In this document: in pieces, positions 1 to 13,000 of the stretch
How positions within the stretch are numbered: position 1 is the first letter of the stretch
Layout: every line of letters begins with the position of its first letter
Assembly: GCF_018139145.2 (NCBI RefSeq)
Contig: NC_059475.1
Span: forward strand, 11,270,437-11,334,436
DNA: 64,000 bases
From: Gymnogyps californianus
Taxonomy: Eukaryota > Chordata > Aves > Accipitriformes > Cathartidae
Direction of reading: 5' to 3'
Program-made: the position numbers and the translations under genes
The notes under the pieces: generated by a model
The model's database searches: none
Told to the model about the DNA's origin: nothing
What the model saw: only the letters and a program-made list of their open reading frames with translations

Positions 1-1277
1 GTCTCAGAGAGTAATTACAGCAAGAGGTATTTGGTTACATCCATTGAATTCAGCTTTGAATACGCACCAATAGTTCATATTTACAGAGCTTGTGTCCAAG
101 CCTTAAACATGTGCACATTTCTGATATTCATTCAACCACATTAATGTTCTGAACACAAATACTGTACAGAGGAGTGTCAGCTGTTACTTTTAAAAATCCA
201 TAGGTAGAAATGGGAGGAACATACAGTCTGCATTCATCTTATGAAGCAAAACTCTGAAATCTGAAAAATGGCTCTCGACTTCAATATTATTCTGTCCCTA
301 CAGCCATGCAATCACTTAAACAATTTTCTGAACTTATAGAAACAGTTGGTTGCACAGGTGGCAACCACAGGAATCCTTAGCACCCAGTGAAAGGGGAAAA
401 CCAAACACTGGGCTGAAGGCTGGGAGTTTGGATCTGAAAGAGAACTCATTCACATAAATTATCCAAACCCAAATATCACATTTCATCAGCAGTTCCTTCA
501 GTCCAGCTAGGATGGAAATGAGTCCTGGAGAAGCAAGTTCTCTTCTCAGGATGCTCACTCCTTTACGACCTCTAACAGGAGAAAAGCAATGGAGATTCAA
601 GTGTACAAGTATATACTGTGCCAGATCCACAGCTGGGGTGAAGTGACAATGACAAGAATATTTAAAATACATAAATAAATAAAATCAGCACTGACTATAT
701 ATTTACTACCATGAAGTCAAGCCCAAGTACCTCCTGCAATACAAGCCCGGAATTTTCTCCTAATCAGTTCAGATTGCTACTTAAAACTATTCCTCAGCTC
801 AGCACAAGGTGACACTGCATAAAGAAAATCCATAATAAACAGCCTGATAACAAGCATATACAACAGATGATCCTGTATGAAAAGAAGCTGATCTCATGAG
901 TAAGCAGAAACCAAAAACTACCCACTATCTTCTAAAGTTCATTAAGGGTAATGTTTAACCAGAGGGTTTTTTCAGCAGAGAACATTGTGTTGCATTATGA
1001 ATTTCTCCCTTGCTTTTAGCAACTGCCTTCAGAGACTGCATTGCTTCTCTAAATCCTTCTGTGCTGCTCCCTGTGTGCGCAAGTTTAGAGGCCAAGGGTA
1101 TTGCACACCCCTAACACCACTAACAGATGGGACTCACCTCAGCCAATAACACAGATTATAGTTATTGCGATATACTCTCATCCGATTACATGCAAAAAAG
1201 AATTCCACTATCTGCCAAACCCAAGTCTTCTCAAAAAGAGGGGAAAATGCATCTTCTGCTCCTGCTCCACTTTCTCC

Positions 1278-1294
1278 TTTTTTTTTTTTTTTTT
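1278..1294. repeat. Homopolymer T17
   Basis: A run of 17 T is seen directly. It is likely slippage-prone, and no mobile element is recognised beside it. Confidence 0.9.
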
Positions 1295-2352
1295 AAACTG
1301 TTAATATTTTTTTGCTGGACTCCATCATATATGATTTGCACGTGATAGACTAGGAAAAAACGTCTTGGAAGATTTAAAAGCCTTCCAATTGGCTTTTGGA
1401 GTTGCCTATTCAGGTAAGAAAACGGCAAAATATGTTATCTGAACCAAGTAGTATTTTGATGTACTCAGTCTTTCAAAAGTAACACTATATTAAAAAAAAC
1501 GTAAAATATGCAGAAGAGTTAAGATAAGCACTTGAATTACCAAAGACTATTTAAAGTTGATTATAAAACATCCCTACATATTCCCAACAAAAATTTCACA
1601 TGGCTTCGGAAATTCTATTTTGATGCTTGGCTATGGCAGTTATATAGAAGGATAAACTGTAACACCCCCTTGGGCATTACTGCAGTCTACACAGGCAATA
1701 AGCTGCAAGCTTAAAAGGTCTGAGAAGGATTTATCGTGAACTAACGGATCCAAAGAACCTGCTTTTTGAGAAGCCAAAACTCCACAACACATACTTCCAA
1801 TGCCAGGCACAGTAATTTTAAAAACTGAATTGGTAATATCCACTTGACTGAATGCAGCAACGGGAGAAACTGCTGGCATTATTTGTCCAGACTAATGCAG
1901 ATGAGATGCCAGTGACAAGAACAAAAGTTTAAATCTAATCCCTATATTTCCATCACACAATTCAAGAAACAGTCTGCCTGAAGGAGTCAGGCCCCAAATA
2001 GGAAGCTTTCGGAGACCAGTTAACAAAATGTAGCGAAGTGTCCAGAAACAGACAGGCAGGTGATCTCTGAACCCATGGGTTGTCTTCAGAATTATTCCCC
2101 CCTCACCAGGTCTTACCATCACAGCTCTAGGAGGAAAAAAGCAAGAAGAAATGAACCCAAGTTTCCTCCTAGTTACATCAGTGTTACTGGGACACTGAAA
2201 TAAAAATAATCAGAACTGGAACTGAATATAAGCTAGGGCACTAGTGTCTATTATAATTTGTGTTGTGCTAGGGTCTCCCTTTCCCAACAGAGAATTGGGC
2301 TTCTCTTCCCCCCTTCCCCACGCAGTAGATTGCCCACAAAAATTTGGAGGGG

Positions 2353-2391
2353 ACAACAAAACAAAACAAAGAAACCCCAAACCAAAACCCC
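2353..2391. repeat. A/C-rich low-complexity tract
   Basis: A 39-base stretch made almost only of A and C, with repeated AACAAAAC, CCCCAAACC and AAAACCCC words. Such tracts are common in bird DNA. The G/T-rich tract at 9991-10047 is its complement-like counterpart. Confidence 0.6.
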
Positions 2392-3766
2392 TCACTGAAT
2401 GGCAGTCCAGAGCAGGAAGAGGGGTTGATCACATACACAGCTCCGATTTAAACACAAGTCAGAATTTTTTTCATTTCATGGAACTAAGAGTCTAAATATG
2501 ACAAAAGATCATTTTGGGGAAGTTCTTACTTGCTTGTAAATGTAACTATGCATAGATGAAAGAGTTCTTCTTAGTTATCTTTTCCATGTCAAAAATAAAC
2601 CCAGCAATTTCCAGAATGTGTCACAACACAATATTAACTACGTATCTACACGGTCACTGAATCAGTGGACACTTAATAGCCTTAATTTAGAATATCAGTA
2701 TTTGCTGGAAACAGTCTAATGTACCGTGCTGGAATACCCCGAACTACTAATACCACTTCTGAAGGAGTCAATTTGCAGCATAAACACCTCTAGAACTGGT
2801 CCTAGTGATGAGCAAAGCAAACAGTGTGCCATCCCTTAGCAGCCAGGCTGCCAGACACAGAGCAGAGGATGCGTTCTTCAAATTAATGGACTCTTCACAC
2901 AGAAAGAGCTTGAAAAGAAAAGGTGCATCAAAGAAACAATTTGCTCACATACAAAATGCACACGCTAAATGTATATTATACAGGTACACACGAATTATAC
3001 AGATATATGCGTGCCGGGCTGCCTGTACAGCCATACAAAGCAAGCCCTCAGCCTTCCTGTAGCTTGTTGGCTCCGGATACAACACGCAAGCAAGCTGAGA
3101 AAACAGAAGGACCGTATGGGGAGGCAGACCTCAATTTCAGTCATCTGAAATTGTCTTCATTTTAAGGGAATCAAAACACACCATGCCCCTAAGAAGCAAT
3201 GCCTCTTCCACTAGAAAACAGAGTTCTGCTGACGCCAGGGGAATCAAACTGAGATGAAGGACTCCTGAGGAACAGATACACGTTACCAAGGACTCACAAC
3301 AAATGTTACAGCCACGTGGAAGAGTCCCAATGGGAAATATATAGCATTTGAAAGTTTTCCCTTGAGTTTTCAAGATACTAATTACAAAATACCAGAGCAG
3401 TGAGACAGCTGGAGCAGATACAAGGTACGTGCTAAAAGAGGTGAAAGACTTAAAGCATACTCACGGAGAAACCAGACAGCAATCACCTCTCTTGTTTTAT
3501 GGTTTCTTACACTTAAAGAACATCTCCAGCCAAAAAATAGTCTCTCTTATCTCCACAAGGAATGGGACATGCACACCAGACAAGAAAACTCTGCTTTAGA
3601 ATATCTTAGAAAAAACAAAATCTTTTCAGATCATACTTTCTTCTAGATTCTAGACAAAACTGAAGGAAACCTGAACTCCTCACAAACAGCAGTGCAACCA
3701 CCACCCTGATATCAGGGGTATTTTACTGCTGTGCATCTTTAGGGCAGCATTAAGGCAACTAAGAAC

Positions 3767-3793
3767 AAAAAAAAAAAAAAAAAAAAAAAAAAA
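3767..3793. repeat. Homopolymer A27
   Basis: Twenty-seven consecutive A. It could be the tail of an old retroposed sequence, but nothing recognisable lies upstream, so it is called only as a homopolymer. Confidence 0.9.
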
Positions 3794-5286
3794 GAAATGC
3801 AGAGTTTCAAACAGAGACGACTTCTCATTTCTGAGAAGTATACTTCACTGGTTTGCTAAGAATTCACCTAATTTTACAGATAGGGCAGGAAAAGTCACCT
3901 CACTTGCTACAGGCCACGTGGCAAGAGGAATTTGGATGCAGCATCCTTCAGTTTCCCATCGGAACTTCATTTCTCCACCACACAGTATAAGCTGCATCTC
4001 CAGTATCTTTTTCTAGTACTATGAAGAGAACAGCACTAACCAATGTCAAGCAGCATTTTAAAACCTTTATTTGTCACATATCACCTTGACAGATCTGTTT
4101 AATGTGGGAGATAACATATGTTTTACAGCAACAATCTTGAAAAGGAGAACTGAATAAAATCCATGAGTCGAATGCGCTGGTACCTGGCTGGTCAGCCCAG
4201 TCATAAAGCAGCCTCCCAGCACACAGCCTTGCGGTATGGGGAAGCCAAGAGGTAGGAAAAGGACTGAGAATTTCTCAACCCAAGGCTTCAGCTGAAAAAG
4301 ACCATTACGCCTGTGCTGTAAGTAGGTGTGCCCATTCACACCAGCTGATTTACAGAATACTGATGTCTTCTGGCATAGATGGCTGGTGACCCCATCACCC
4401 CAGCCCTGTGCTATTGCCACTGCAGGCTCTGCTGTCTGCCCGAGGGGGGAGGCAGCAACGATAAGGAGGAGGTGGGGCGAGATTCAAGTCAGGGGAGTAA
4501 ACTGGCTAATTACTGCTTTGGGCAGCAAGTAAAATGCTTACAAAGATAAATACAGCACTTGTATTTTAAAGACAACTTGTATTTTCAAGCAGAGAACCGT
4601 AAAATTGCTGTACATTTTTCCAGTTTCTAAAGAAATGAAACATGACAAAAACCGAGACTGAACATAAGATTCAGTTTGAGTAAGACTAAGATCAAGGATG
4701 TGTTCAGTCAACATAACCTAATTCTTAAAACGACTACTGACCTCATGATACACAGAGAAAAACTGTATAATATCTCTAAAGTTAGGAGCAAAAGTTTGCT
4801 GATGCTTCACTACAGTATTTTAGAAGCGCATTTTTCAGATGCATCCTCCAGAAAGGATAAAACCCACTGTATTTATAGAAATACCCAGATACTTCAAACT
4901 AAGAATACATGGACATACACTTATTTAGAGTGCTTGTGTAAATGATAACAGACATGAATTCCAGTTTGGTTGCTGGATAATCTGTTTTCCACCCATGTAA
5001 TATAATTAGCAACCAACAGAGTGGTGAAATCAGGGAAGCAAGATGCCCTCTTTTCTCCCAGATCAAGGCACTTCATGAACATCAATTAGATGTTGTTAAT
5101 ATCCCTGGGAGGCAAGCGTGACAAGTCTTATTAAACCATTTTAAAGATTAGGACACTGAGTCACAGATTAAGAACTTCCTCAAAACCAACAGCAGAGTCA
5201 GAGAGGGGGCAGCTACACCCCAGCCAGGCCTGGCGGCACGACACTGCACTGCTCCACCTTATTACAAGATTTACAGTCTCCAAGGC

Positions 5287-5309
5287 AAAAAAAAAAAAAA
5301 AAAAAAAAA
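5287..5309. repeat. Homopolymer A23
   Basis: Twenty-three consecutive A about 0.6 kb from the left CpG island. No flanking target-site duplication or retrogene body was recognised. Confidence 0.9.
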
Positions 5310-6058
5310 GAAGTCCATGCTCACATGAAGTTTCCTTGTCATGCCAACATGCCTCAGTTTTGACCTGCAGGGACCATCCTTAGATACAAGAATGCAGTTT
5401 GGTTTCCACGCTCAGATCATGTTTTGGCTGAAAGTACCAACAAGGCTGCCAATTGTAAACGATTTTTAAAGTCGGCAGAGACCTCCAGATCTTTTCCGAT
5501 AAGCTTGAGAGAGAACTTAAAACTTTTTGATACTGGTTCAACCCTATAAGCCTAAGGGCAAATAAATCTACAATCATCAGTCTTCGAGCCAACCCACGGC
5601 CAACTATCTGAATTCAAGTCACATGCTGAATTTACACATTAAAAACGTAGTGAACATGACAAGACAATTACTATCACAGGTTAATACATACTTCAAAGCA
5701 CAAAGAAAAACCCAACAGATGCCATATTCCATTAGTCCAAAAGGTGAGCAGAGAAGGATGTTGCGCCGATTAACACACTCATTAAGACGCATCCAAACTC
5801 ATAGCCCACTTCTGTGTTGTAACACATTTGGAAAGCATTTTGCTGTCTTAATCGGAGGATACTCACGAAGCTAAAGATCATTTTTACTTTTCCTGCGTCG
5901 CCCTCCGACACAGCACGAGAGCGAGCCCACGGAGCTACCCTGCGTTACTACAGCCGCGCAGGGGGCAGGTACCGCCCTCAGCTGTGAAAGCGCCACGGCC
6001 GGCAAAAACCCAAATCCGCAAAAGAAAGCCCAGGCTGCCGGGCGCAGCGAGCTGCCGG

Positions 6059-6235
6059 GCGCCCCGCCGGGCACCAGCCGCGCGGCCCTCCGCGCCCCGC
6101 CGGGCACCAGCCGCGCAGCCCCCTGCGAAGGGACGGCGCGGCCCCGAGCGCCGCCACCCGCGGAGGGAGAGCCCGGCTCTGGGTGCCCTCACCCGCGGAG
6201 GGACCCTCCGGCAGTCGCCGCCACCCGCGGGGAGT
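6059..6235. repeat. GC-rich minisatellite-like repeats in the left CpG island
   Basis: Two parts are visible. A 23-base word beginning GCCCCGCCGGGCACCAG occurs at 6061 and again at 6094, a period of 33. A word CACCCGCGGAGGGA occurs at 6155 and 6190, with a degraded third copy at 6222, a period of 32-35. The repeats lie within the candidate first exon(s) or promoter of the minus-strand gene and account for some of the repetitive reading frames there. Confidence 0.75.
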
Positions 6236-6478
6236 CCCGCTCCCACCGCACCTGCTCCGCCCGCGGCAGCGCGCCCCCCGCCCCGCGGACCTACCGGTGG
6301 CGGCGGCGCCGCTCCGCATGCTGCCCGCGGCTCGGCTCGGCACGGCGCGGCACGGCACGGCGCCGGGCGGCTCGGGGCGGGGCGGGGCCGGCGGGGCGGG
6401 GCGGGCCGAGGCGGGCCGGCCGCCCCAGCCCCGTGCCAGCCGCCGCCGGGCGCCCTTGTGCTTCGAGCAAGGTGCGTT

Positions 6479-6520
6479 CCCCCCCCCGCCGCCGCTGATC
6501 AGGATATTCCCCCCCCCCCC
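6479..6520. repeat. Two C homopolymers (C9 and C12)
   Basis: C9 at 6479-6487 and C12 at 6509-6520, on the upstream side of the candidate minus-strand promoter. On the minus strand these are G runs. They are also sites where assembly errors are likely. Confidence 0.85.
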
Positions 6521-9500
6521 ACGCCCCCTCGTGGCTTTTCGGGACCGGCCGTGCCCGGTGCCGCGTGGGTCCCGCACCCCGCTCCGCCTGCAGCCCCGGC
6601 TGGCGGCAGGGGCTCACCTGCTGGCCCGGGTCCGGCCCTGAGCGGCGTCCCCCGCGGTTGAGGCAGCGAGGGGGCGGTAGAGAAGATGCTACCTGTAAAT
6701 TGGGGAAGTGGTGCGTGTGTGTCAGCACATCCGGCAGAGCGTGAAATAGGGAACTCAGAAACGATTTCTTCTGTCTGTTTAGGCTCTATATTTGAGGAAG
6801 CTTAAAGGTTGTCATATATTCAGGAGATTTAAGAAGATTTAGGTCAGCAAGCAAATGGAAAACTACTGGAAAGAAAGTTCAAGATTGACAGGTAATGTAA
6901 CTCACAGCACTTACACTACAACTCCTTGACTTTCATCAACAATAACAACATCTTGCTAATAGTAGAAGTGAAGTTTTATGAAAAAAGAAAGAACAAAAAC
7001 AATTAGGATTCACTTGAACTGCTGCAACAGGGAGGGTAAAATGCTCCACAGCTAAAGCTCATACCTACTAACCTAAAGGTTTGATAAAAAACCTCAGCAA
7101 GCCTACTTTTATGTAACCTAAAACATTCATAAATATCTTGACATGCACCACACAGATGCTATACCTTAAGTGACCTTGAAGAAGGCTGTAGCAGAACAAA
7201 CAAGCAGGACCCTAGTCTGCCATAACATGAGCTACCTGACCTTTTTCACACTTGCCTGCTCTGAGCCAAATTTAAAGCTACTTTGGATAACATGGAGAGA
7301 AAACAAGTGTGAATGTGGCCCTATTTATCCATGCACAGCTGAATGTAACACAATCTCTAATGAGCCAAGCATTTAACCAACTCTCCAAAATAATTTGTTG
7401 ACCTCAAGGTAAGCATTTTGTTGTGGAAAATACCTCCCATTTGGGTTGAAATTTCTCTTCTAGCTTCTTGCATCTTGCTTGGCTGAACCCAAGTTTTACT
7501 CAATCATTAACTTTTGAATTGCAGTATCTTTATCTGCTTATTTAACTTTGGGAGATTAAATGTACTTTTTCCTCAAAGTGATAAAAGCTAGAATATAGAA
7601 ATAATGGTGCATACCGTTTCCCTGTTATCTAAAAGACTATCTTCTTAAGCAGCCTTGAGGAAGGGAAGAACAAGGAATGAGAAAATGCTCTTGGGAAACT
7701 TCTAGCAAAAGTGATGTGTAATTAGGAAACAGGGATGTGTGTATGACAGAAATAATATCTATATGATTTGTACAAAGTCTTCCTAGTTTCAGGCCAGCAT
7801 TCAGAGCCACATGAAAGCAAGATTCCTCCACAGAGAACCCAGAAAATACAAAGTCAAAAAGAATTTAACCCCTCTTGGGAAATATTCCGAAACTTCCATC
7901 TTTAGGAAAAATGTTCCTTCTTGGTTAGGAAAGATTCTTACAGCACTGGCCTCCCATCTCTCTTCACCTTTACCAAGTGTCCTCTTCCCTCCACTCCTCT
8001 CAGAAAAAGTTAGTAAGTCCATAAAAAGATAACCTTCTCCTGCCAAGTCCTTCTGAAATTTCTATGCGCTCCCTAGGGAGACATGTCAGGGGCTGCATGA
8101 AGACCACCGGGGACCCTGCTATTCTAATAACTATAATTAGTATATTTACTGATTGTCCTTAAATATTTGAGCTTTGAAAATGGCCAAAAGATGAATGTAT
8201 AGTTCACACTCACTAATCTTAACTATTATCGTAACCATCTTTTAAAATTATGTTTCATTAGATGTTACTTAACCAGAATTAAGAAATTCTTTATTCACAA
8301 TCACACCTGCCTCTCTCCAAAAGAAAACATAACTAAGATACAGTCTAATCACACTGGTCTAAGATGAACACACTTCAGTAAAGATTAAATTAATAAACAC
8401 TAATGAAGAACCACAAATATGGCATTACATGTGGCTCTGTTGGCTACCCTAGCCCACCCTCCCTTACGTGAAGCATGGGACACGCAACCATAAAGGGAAA
8501 TGGTGACTTCCCTGGGTGCTGCGCAGCCTCCCCTTGCAGTGAGACCAAGTTCCTAATCCATTATTTTTAACAGTGCAGCTGCTTTGTAAATTTTTTTTGT
8601 TCAGTCCTAGCCTGTTCTCGCCCGTTGAAAGGATAGGAAAAAGGAGTAAGAATAGCCCTTATGAAAAACAATCCAGCCTTATCAACTAGTATAAAGCCAT
8701 GCCTGCTAGCTCTGCTGTAGGATGTTCATCCCCTCACTGTGGCTGATTATGTAAAGCACTCCTTTTCCTGACATGTGCAAGCCTATCTATTCAAATTCTT
8801 GTAAAAGTAATACTATCTACATATCCAACACAATAAAAGCCCTTCTGGTGGTGTTAAACAACCTGTCTGATCTTTTCTCATTAATTGTGGATTTCTTCAA
8901 AGTTAACTGAACTTTTTTATACAAAAGAGATGGTCTGGTTATTATGTCGCAGCCTGCGTCTCAGGAGACCATGCTGAACTCCCTCCTCCACCACTCGTCT
9001 CCTTTATGACTTTGAGAATTCACGCATATATGGTGTGTATCAGTTCATGATCTATAGGGTGAAGGTAATAAGACTTCCTTACCTTATGGGGACTTATGAG
9101 GGTAAAACCTTGACATTCTACTACATCACGTGAACGGCCATTACAGGTAGCATAGGTATTTTCCTGCTCTTGGTTTGAAGTTTGTCATCATATTCAACTC
9201 CGCTGAGAATCAGTAGTTAAATACAAATTTTCATACTCTCTTCCTTCAGTAATGTTTTTTGTTTTAAATTAACATATAAAGCCATTAGAGTGGTTCTTTT
9301 GAAGGAATTTTGCTTTACAAATTGAGGAAAAGAAAATAGATCTAAGGAAAGGAAGCTGAATTCTTTATGTGGGAGCATGTAATTTTCCTGGAGCCTGGAA
9401 TAGCTGGATTTTCTCACCACATGTGCAGGAAATAGCTCTTCCTACCCGATCCTGAATGTATCACATAATACCCTTAGCGTATAATGGAACTATTCTAGTG

Positions 9501-9990
9501 AGACACCTTCTAAGCAACATTTCTGTTCAAGTTTCTAAACACATTAACAGATTTATACATGTCTATTGAGGAACAGTTCAAAACACTTTGGTTCATTGGT
9601 AAATAATGAATATTGAAACTATACCACAGGATCCTTGTTTCTTAATTAAAAAACCAGACAGAAGTACCAACAAAACACACCTAGCTAATTTTCTAGCCCT
9701 CTTCCCCCAGATGACTACAAGTTGATTTGTTAGGGAAGTTTGGGGATGGGTTCTTCATCACCCTACTTTCCTCATATTAGCAATTTCTCATACACTCACT
9801 GCTTCTGCTGCAGTAACAGTAGTAGGGCTCTCCCACATTGGCACAGAACTGCCAGGATTTATATTTGCCCTGTGGTGCCTCTATTCTTTAAGAGGGCAAG
9901 CTCTAACAAACTATTCCACAGCACACCTGGCCAGTAACACATCCCCAGGTTGGTAACATTAGTCCTCCTTTCTTCAACGCAAATATTCTG

Positions 9991-10047
9991 TTGTTTGGGT
10001 TTGGGGCGTGGGGGTGGGGTTTTTTTAGTTGTTGGGGTTTTTTTTTC
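9991..10047. repeat. G/T-rich low-complexity tract
   Basis: Runs of TTGGGGTTT and GGGGTGGGGTTTTTTT words with almost no A or C. The spaced G runs could allow quadruplex formation, which is an inference from composition only. Confidence 0.6.
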
Positions 10048-13000
10048 CATATGTGAATATCTTTTCTGATATTTTGACAAAAAGGAGATAGAGTTTGTCT
10101 GATGCAGGTTACTGACACAAATCTAGGAAATTTCACTCTTGGGATCACATGCCTTTGCTGGTTAAATCTCCCTGAAGCTAAAAAGGATTTTGCTGATGTG
10201 AAATTTCTAATCATACACCAAATCTGAGCACAGGATGATCTCTTGCTCCCAGTATCATTCAATATTAACTGATTCATTTCCTAAGACACTTCGATAACTG
10301 CAATCTCGTATAGGGAGTACCCAGCTAGCCAGCACCAGCCTCTTCAAAATCTTCAGTTCATGAATCAAAAAATTCCTTCTTTGAAGGCAGAAGAAATGAG
10401 CCTCACATTCTCTAGGATAACTCTCATTTTAGTAAGGCATAAAATTATAATCCTGTATTTATTCCTACAACATCTCTCATTTCACTTTGTGTAAGGGATA
10501 ATGTCAGCTTTGGTAATGTTGTAATTACAAATCATGGAAACATTTTTTGAGTTCTGAAAAGCTACAACCAGAACCTTAAGAAGTTTGAAACTTCTCTTGG
10601 GGCACATATAATTTTCTAAGGTATATTTGAATTTTGAGAAGATTTGACAGGTAATCAAATAAGGTGGACATTATGAAAAGTAGAATAAATCATTATTATA
10701 ATAGAGTTGCATTTTCTTTTTCTGTCCTTGTTGTAGCCAGTCTTCTAGTCAGCTGTTAAAAGATTTAGTCTTCCGTAGGGATACATTTGGATTTTTTCCC
10801 TAAGGAATATCACTAAAACTCTTCATTTTATTAATGCTAAGTCCTCGGTGCCCTAAGGGCTTTATTCCACAGATATTTGATATTTTCATTTCTGACATTT
10901 GGGTTTGTGTGCTCAGATGCAGTTTTGATTCTGCTTTGATTTGCAGAAGTCACTACTCTGAGAAATACATATGAGAGAATATCAAAGGCATAGAGCTGCC
11001 TCTCCTGTTGAAATAAATGTCAACATCTCACTGACCTCAGAGAGAAAAGGATCAAGTAATTAAACATTGTTTTGCATGGATTCCAATAGGCTTTGGATCA
11101 GGCCTTATTTTCCTAGCTAGTACTTACAGCTTTGCTGCTTTGGATTCTGCTGACAAATGACTCTCTGTAAAACTAACCAACCAAGCTCAACAAAGCTGAT
11201 AAGATTGCCTTTCTGCACTGCTGTGCTAACACCTTCCCTGAAAATGTACTCTGAGTTTGATCATACTTGATTTCAGATTAAGACTTTGCAGAGCAAAGTG
11301 AAACTTAAATGGTAGCTAAAGTGATAAAGAAATTTGAGTTAACGCACAGTCTTTCAAGCCAAATGATTCCAGGCTGTGTACAGCTGGTAAATAGGTTCTG
11401 CTTTGTTAGGGTGCTAAAACATCTGCATGAGCTGGTAACTGTCAGCTGCTTAAAGGATGTCACATTGCAAAATAGCCAGCTAGGTTGCTTCAGATTATAT
11501 CAGGAGAAAAATATAGTGATCTGTGATAGAGATGTTGGGGAAATTTTGTGGAAAAAAAACCAATAAAAACAACACAGAAGACTTGTGTATTTAGCACACA
11601 CCTGCATGAAGATAGTTCCTAGAATGTGCCTGTCAGTGAATAAAGGCAATCTTCTGTAAATACATCTTTAATACAAATTAACCATTCTGTATGTGTTGTC
11701 AGCAAGAACCTGAGATTATTTCTTGTCTGTGGGAAACCTTCTGTCAGAGACAAAGATCACTTTCCAGATGCTTTGATGTTAGCATATTATATCTTAGCAG
11801 AGACTTTATTTAATTAAATGTTATTTATGTTTTGTGGGTGTTACTGAACAAAGTCTTCCCTGAGTGTCATTAGTGGAAGAATGACAGAGTTCGAACCAGT
11901 GAGGACCATCATGATAAGTCTGAGTGCAGAGATAGTCTCTGGTGATATTTTAGGGAATTACTGTTTCTCAGACAGCTGAACACTCAGACATCCTTGCCTA
12001 GCTCAAGGATGAAACCACAACACTTCTAATTGCCATGCTTCCAGTTTCACAGATTCTTACTCTTCATTTTTAAGTTAAACACTTCTAGTTAGTGTTATTG
12101 TGATTGTTTCTTTAATGAACATGACTCCGTATGCATGAGAAAACCCATGTTGGAAGTTTAATGCTAAATCTCTTTTTTTTCATTCTCGTGGAAGGAGGTA
12201 CTTTCTTTGGCAATTCCAGAGTTTACTTTGGGAGATTCTAGTGACTGATCATCTACTGTGCTGCATTATGCTGTATTAGAGAAGAGATGACCTCTCTTCT
12301 CATGCTTAGCCAGGAAGGAATGGCTAGGAAGGAAGAAGATGTAGTCTTTTTTTAAAATTATCTAACACAAATGTTTCTAACTTGCTCTGTGGAGATAATA
12401 GAAAACAATCAGCAACTGCTGGGTATCATTTTGTCTATTATACATTATTTTCTGTCTTCACAGCATGAAATAAATAAATTATATGTATTCAACCCCCCTT
12501 TGTTTAAAAAATAAGGTTGCTAAGAAACAAGTTATGCATGTTTAATGCCATTTACAATCAGCATTTATATAAAAACATGAAATGTAGCCATGATGCACTT
12601 GGAGACTATTACAGTGCAACTGAAATGCAAACTCGTGGTCTAGGCAAAGAAGAAGAAGAAATGTGAATTTTACTGTCATGTCCTAATTAGGACTCTGGCC
12701 AATGTATGATTACAACTTCTAAAGTTCCTTTCCATGTTCTGGATTCTGTAGGAAATGTCAACTAATGTCACTGACATTTTTACTCTCATATTTACTCTTT
12801 CTTCAAGATAACGTTGATACGGATTTCCAAAGGATACTGTCAATAAGAGTGGAATAACTAAAGACCTATAGGTTCCACAGAAATTGTGCATATCATAGTT
12901 ATATATAGTTCAGCAAGAAAAGCGTTGATGCAGATAAAAATTTGGTTTACCTGTAGGTTTGCATTTCAATCTGATTTATATGTGTTACAAATATTTGCAT

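Larger units (their letters stand above)
1..5866 (-). other. Probable first intron of a minus-strand gene (MICAL2 candidate)
   Basis: No convincing coding exon is visible on either strand in this stretch. It is AT-rich with long A or T runs (1278-1294, 3767-3793, 5287-5309) and an A/C-rich patch at 2353-2391. It lies immediately downstream, on the minus strand, of the donor-like sites in the CpG island at about 5.9-6.7 kb, so it is most simply read as intron 1 of the gene whose promoter is that island. I looked for the start of the MICAL2 monooxygenase domain on the minus strand and did not see it. The first coding exon, if the gene is MICAL2, must lie left of the window. A 112-codon minus-strand frame at 334-672 has no recognisable family features and I do not call it a gene. 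Confidence 0.4.
5885..6670 (-). promoter_or_regulatory. CpG-island promoter, probably of MICAL2 (minus strand)
   Basis: A dense CpG island of about 0.8 kb in otherwise CpG-poor DNA. It holds a cluster of GC boxes (repeated GGGGCGGGG words at about 6374-6410), the expected architecture of a TATA-less promoter. On the minus strand there are three good 5' splice sites: CAG|GTGAGC with the exon ending at 6618, CCG|GTAGGT ending at 6295, and TTC|GTGAGT ending at 5867. These suggest transcription leftward with one or more alternative, mostly non-coding first exons. The assignment to MICAL2, a flavin monooxygenase that oxidises actin, is inferred only from the conserved amniote order in which MICAL2 and DKK3 diverge head-to-head; no MICAL2 coding sequence is in the window. 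Long frames of 100-225 codons across the island on both strands are GC-rich chance frames. A weaker plus-strand donor (AAG|GTGCGT near 6471-6476) means plus-strand transcription is not excluded. Confidence 0.7.

Noticed and set aside
334..672. A 112-codon minus-strand frame with reasonable amino-acid variety
   Set aside because: No recognisable family and no clear flanking splice sites. It does not match the start of MICAL2. A chance frame is the simplest reading.
5984..6661. Long frames on both strands in the left CpG island (up to 225 codons)
   Set aside because: They overlap each other on opposite strands, are made of Ala/Gly/Pro/Arg from GC composition and minisatellites, and show no domain or conserved motif.
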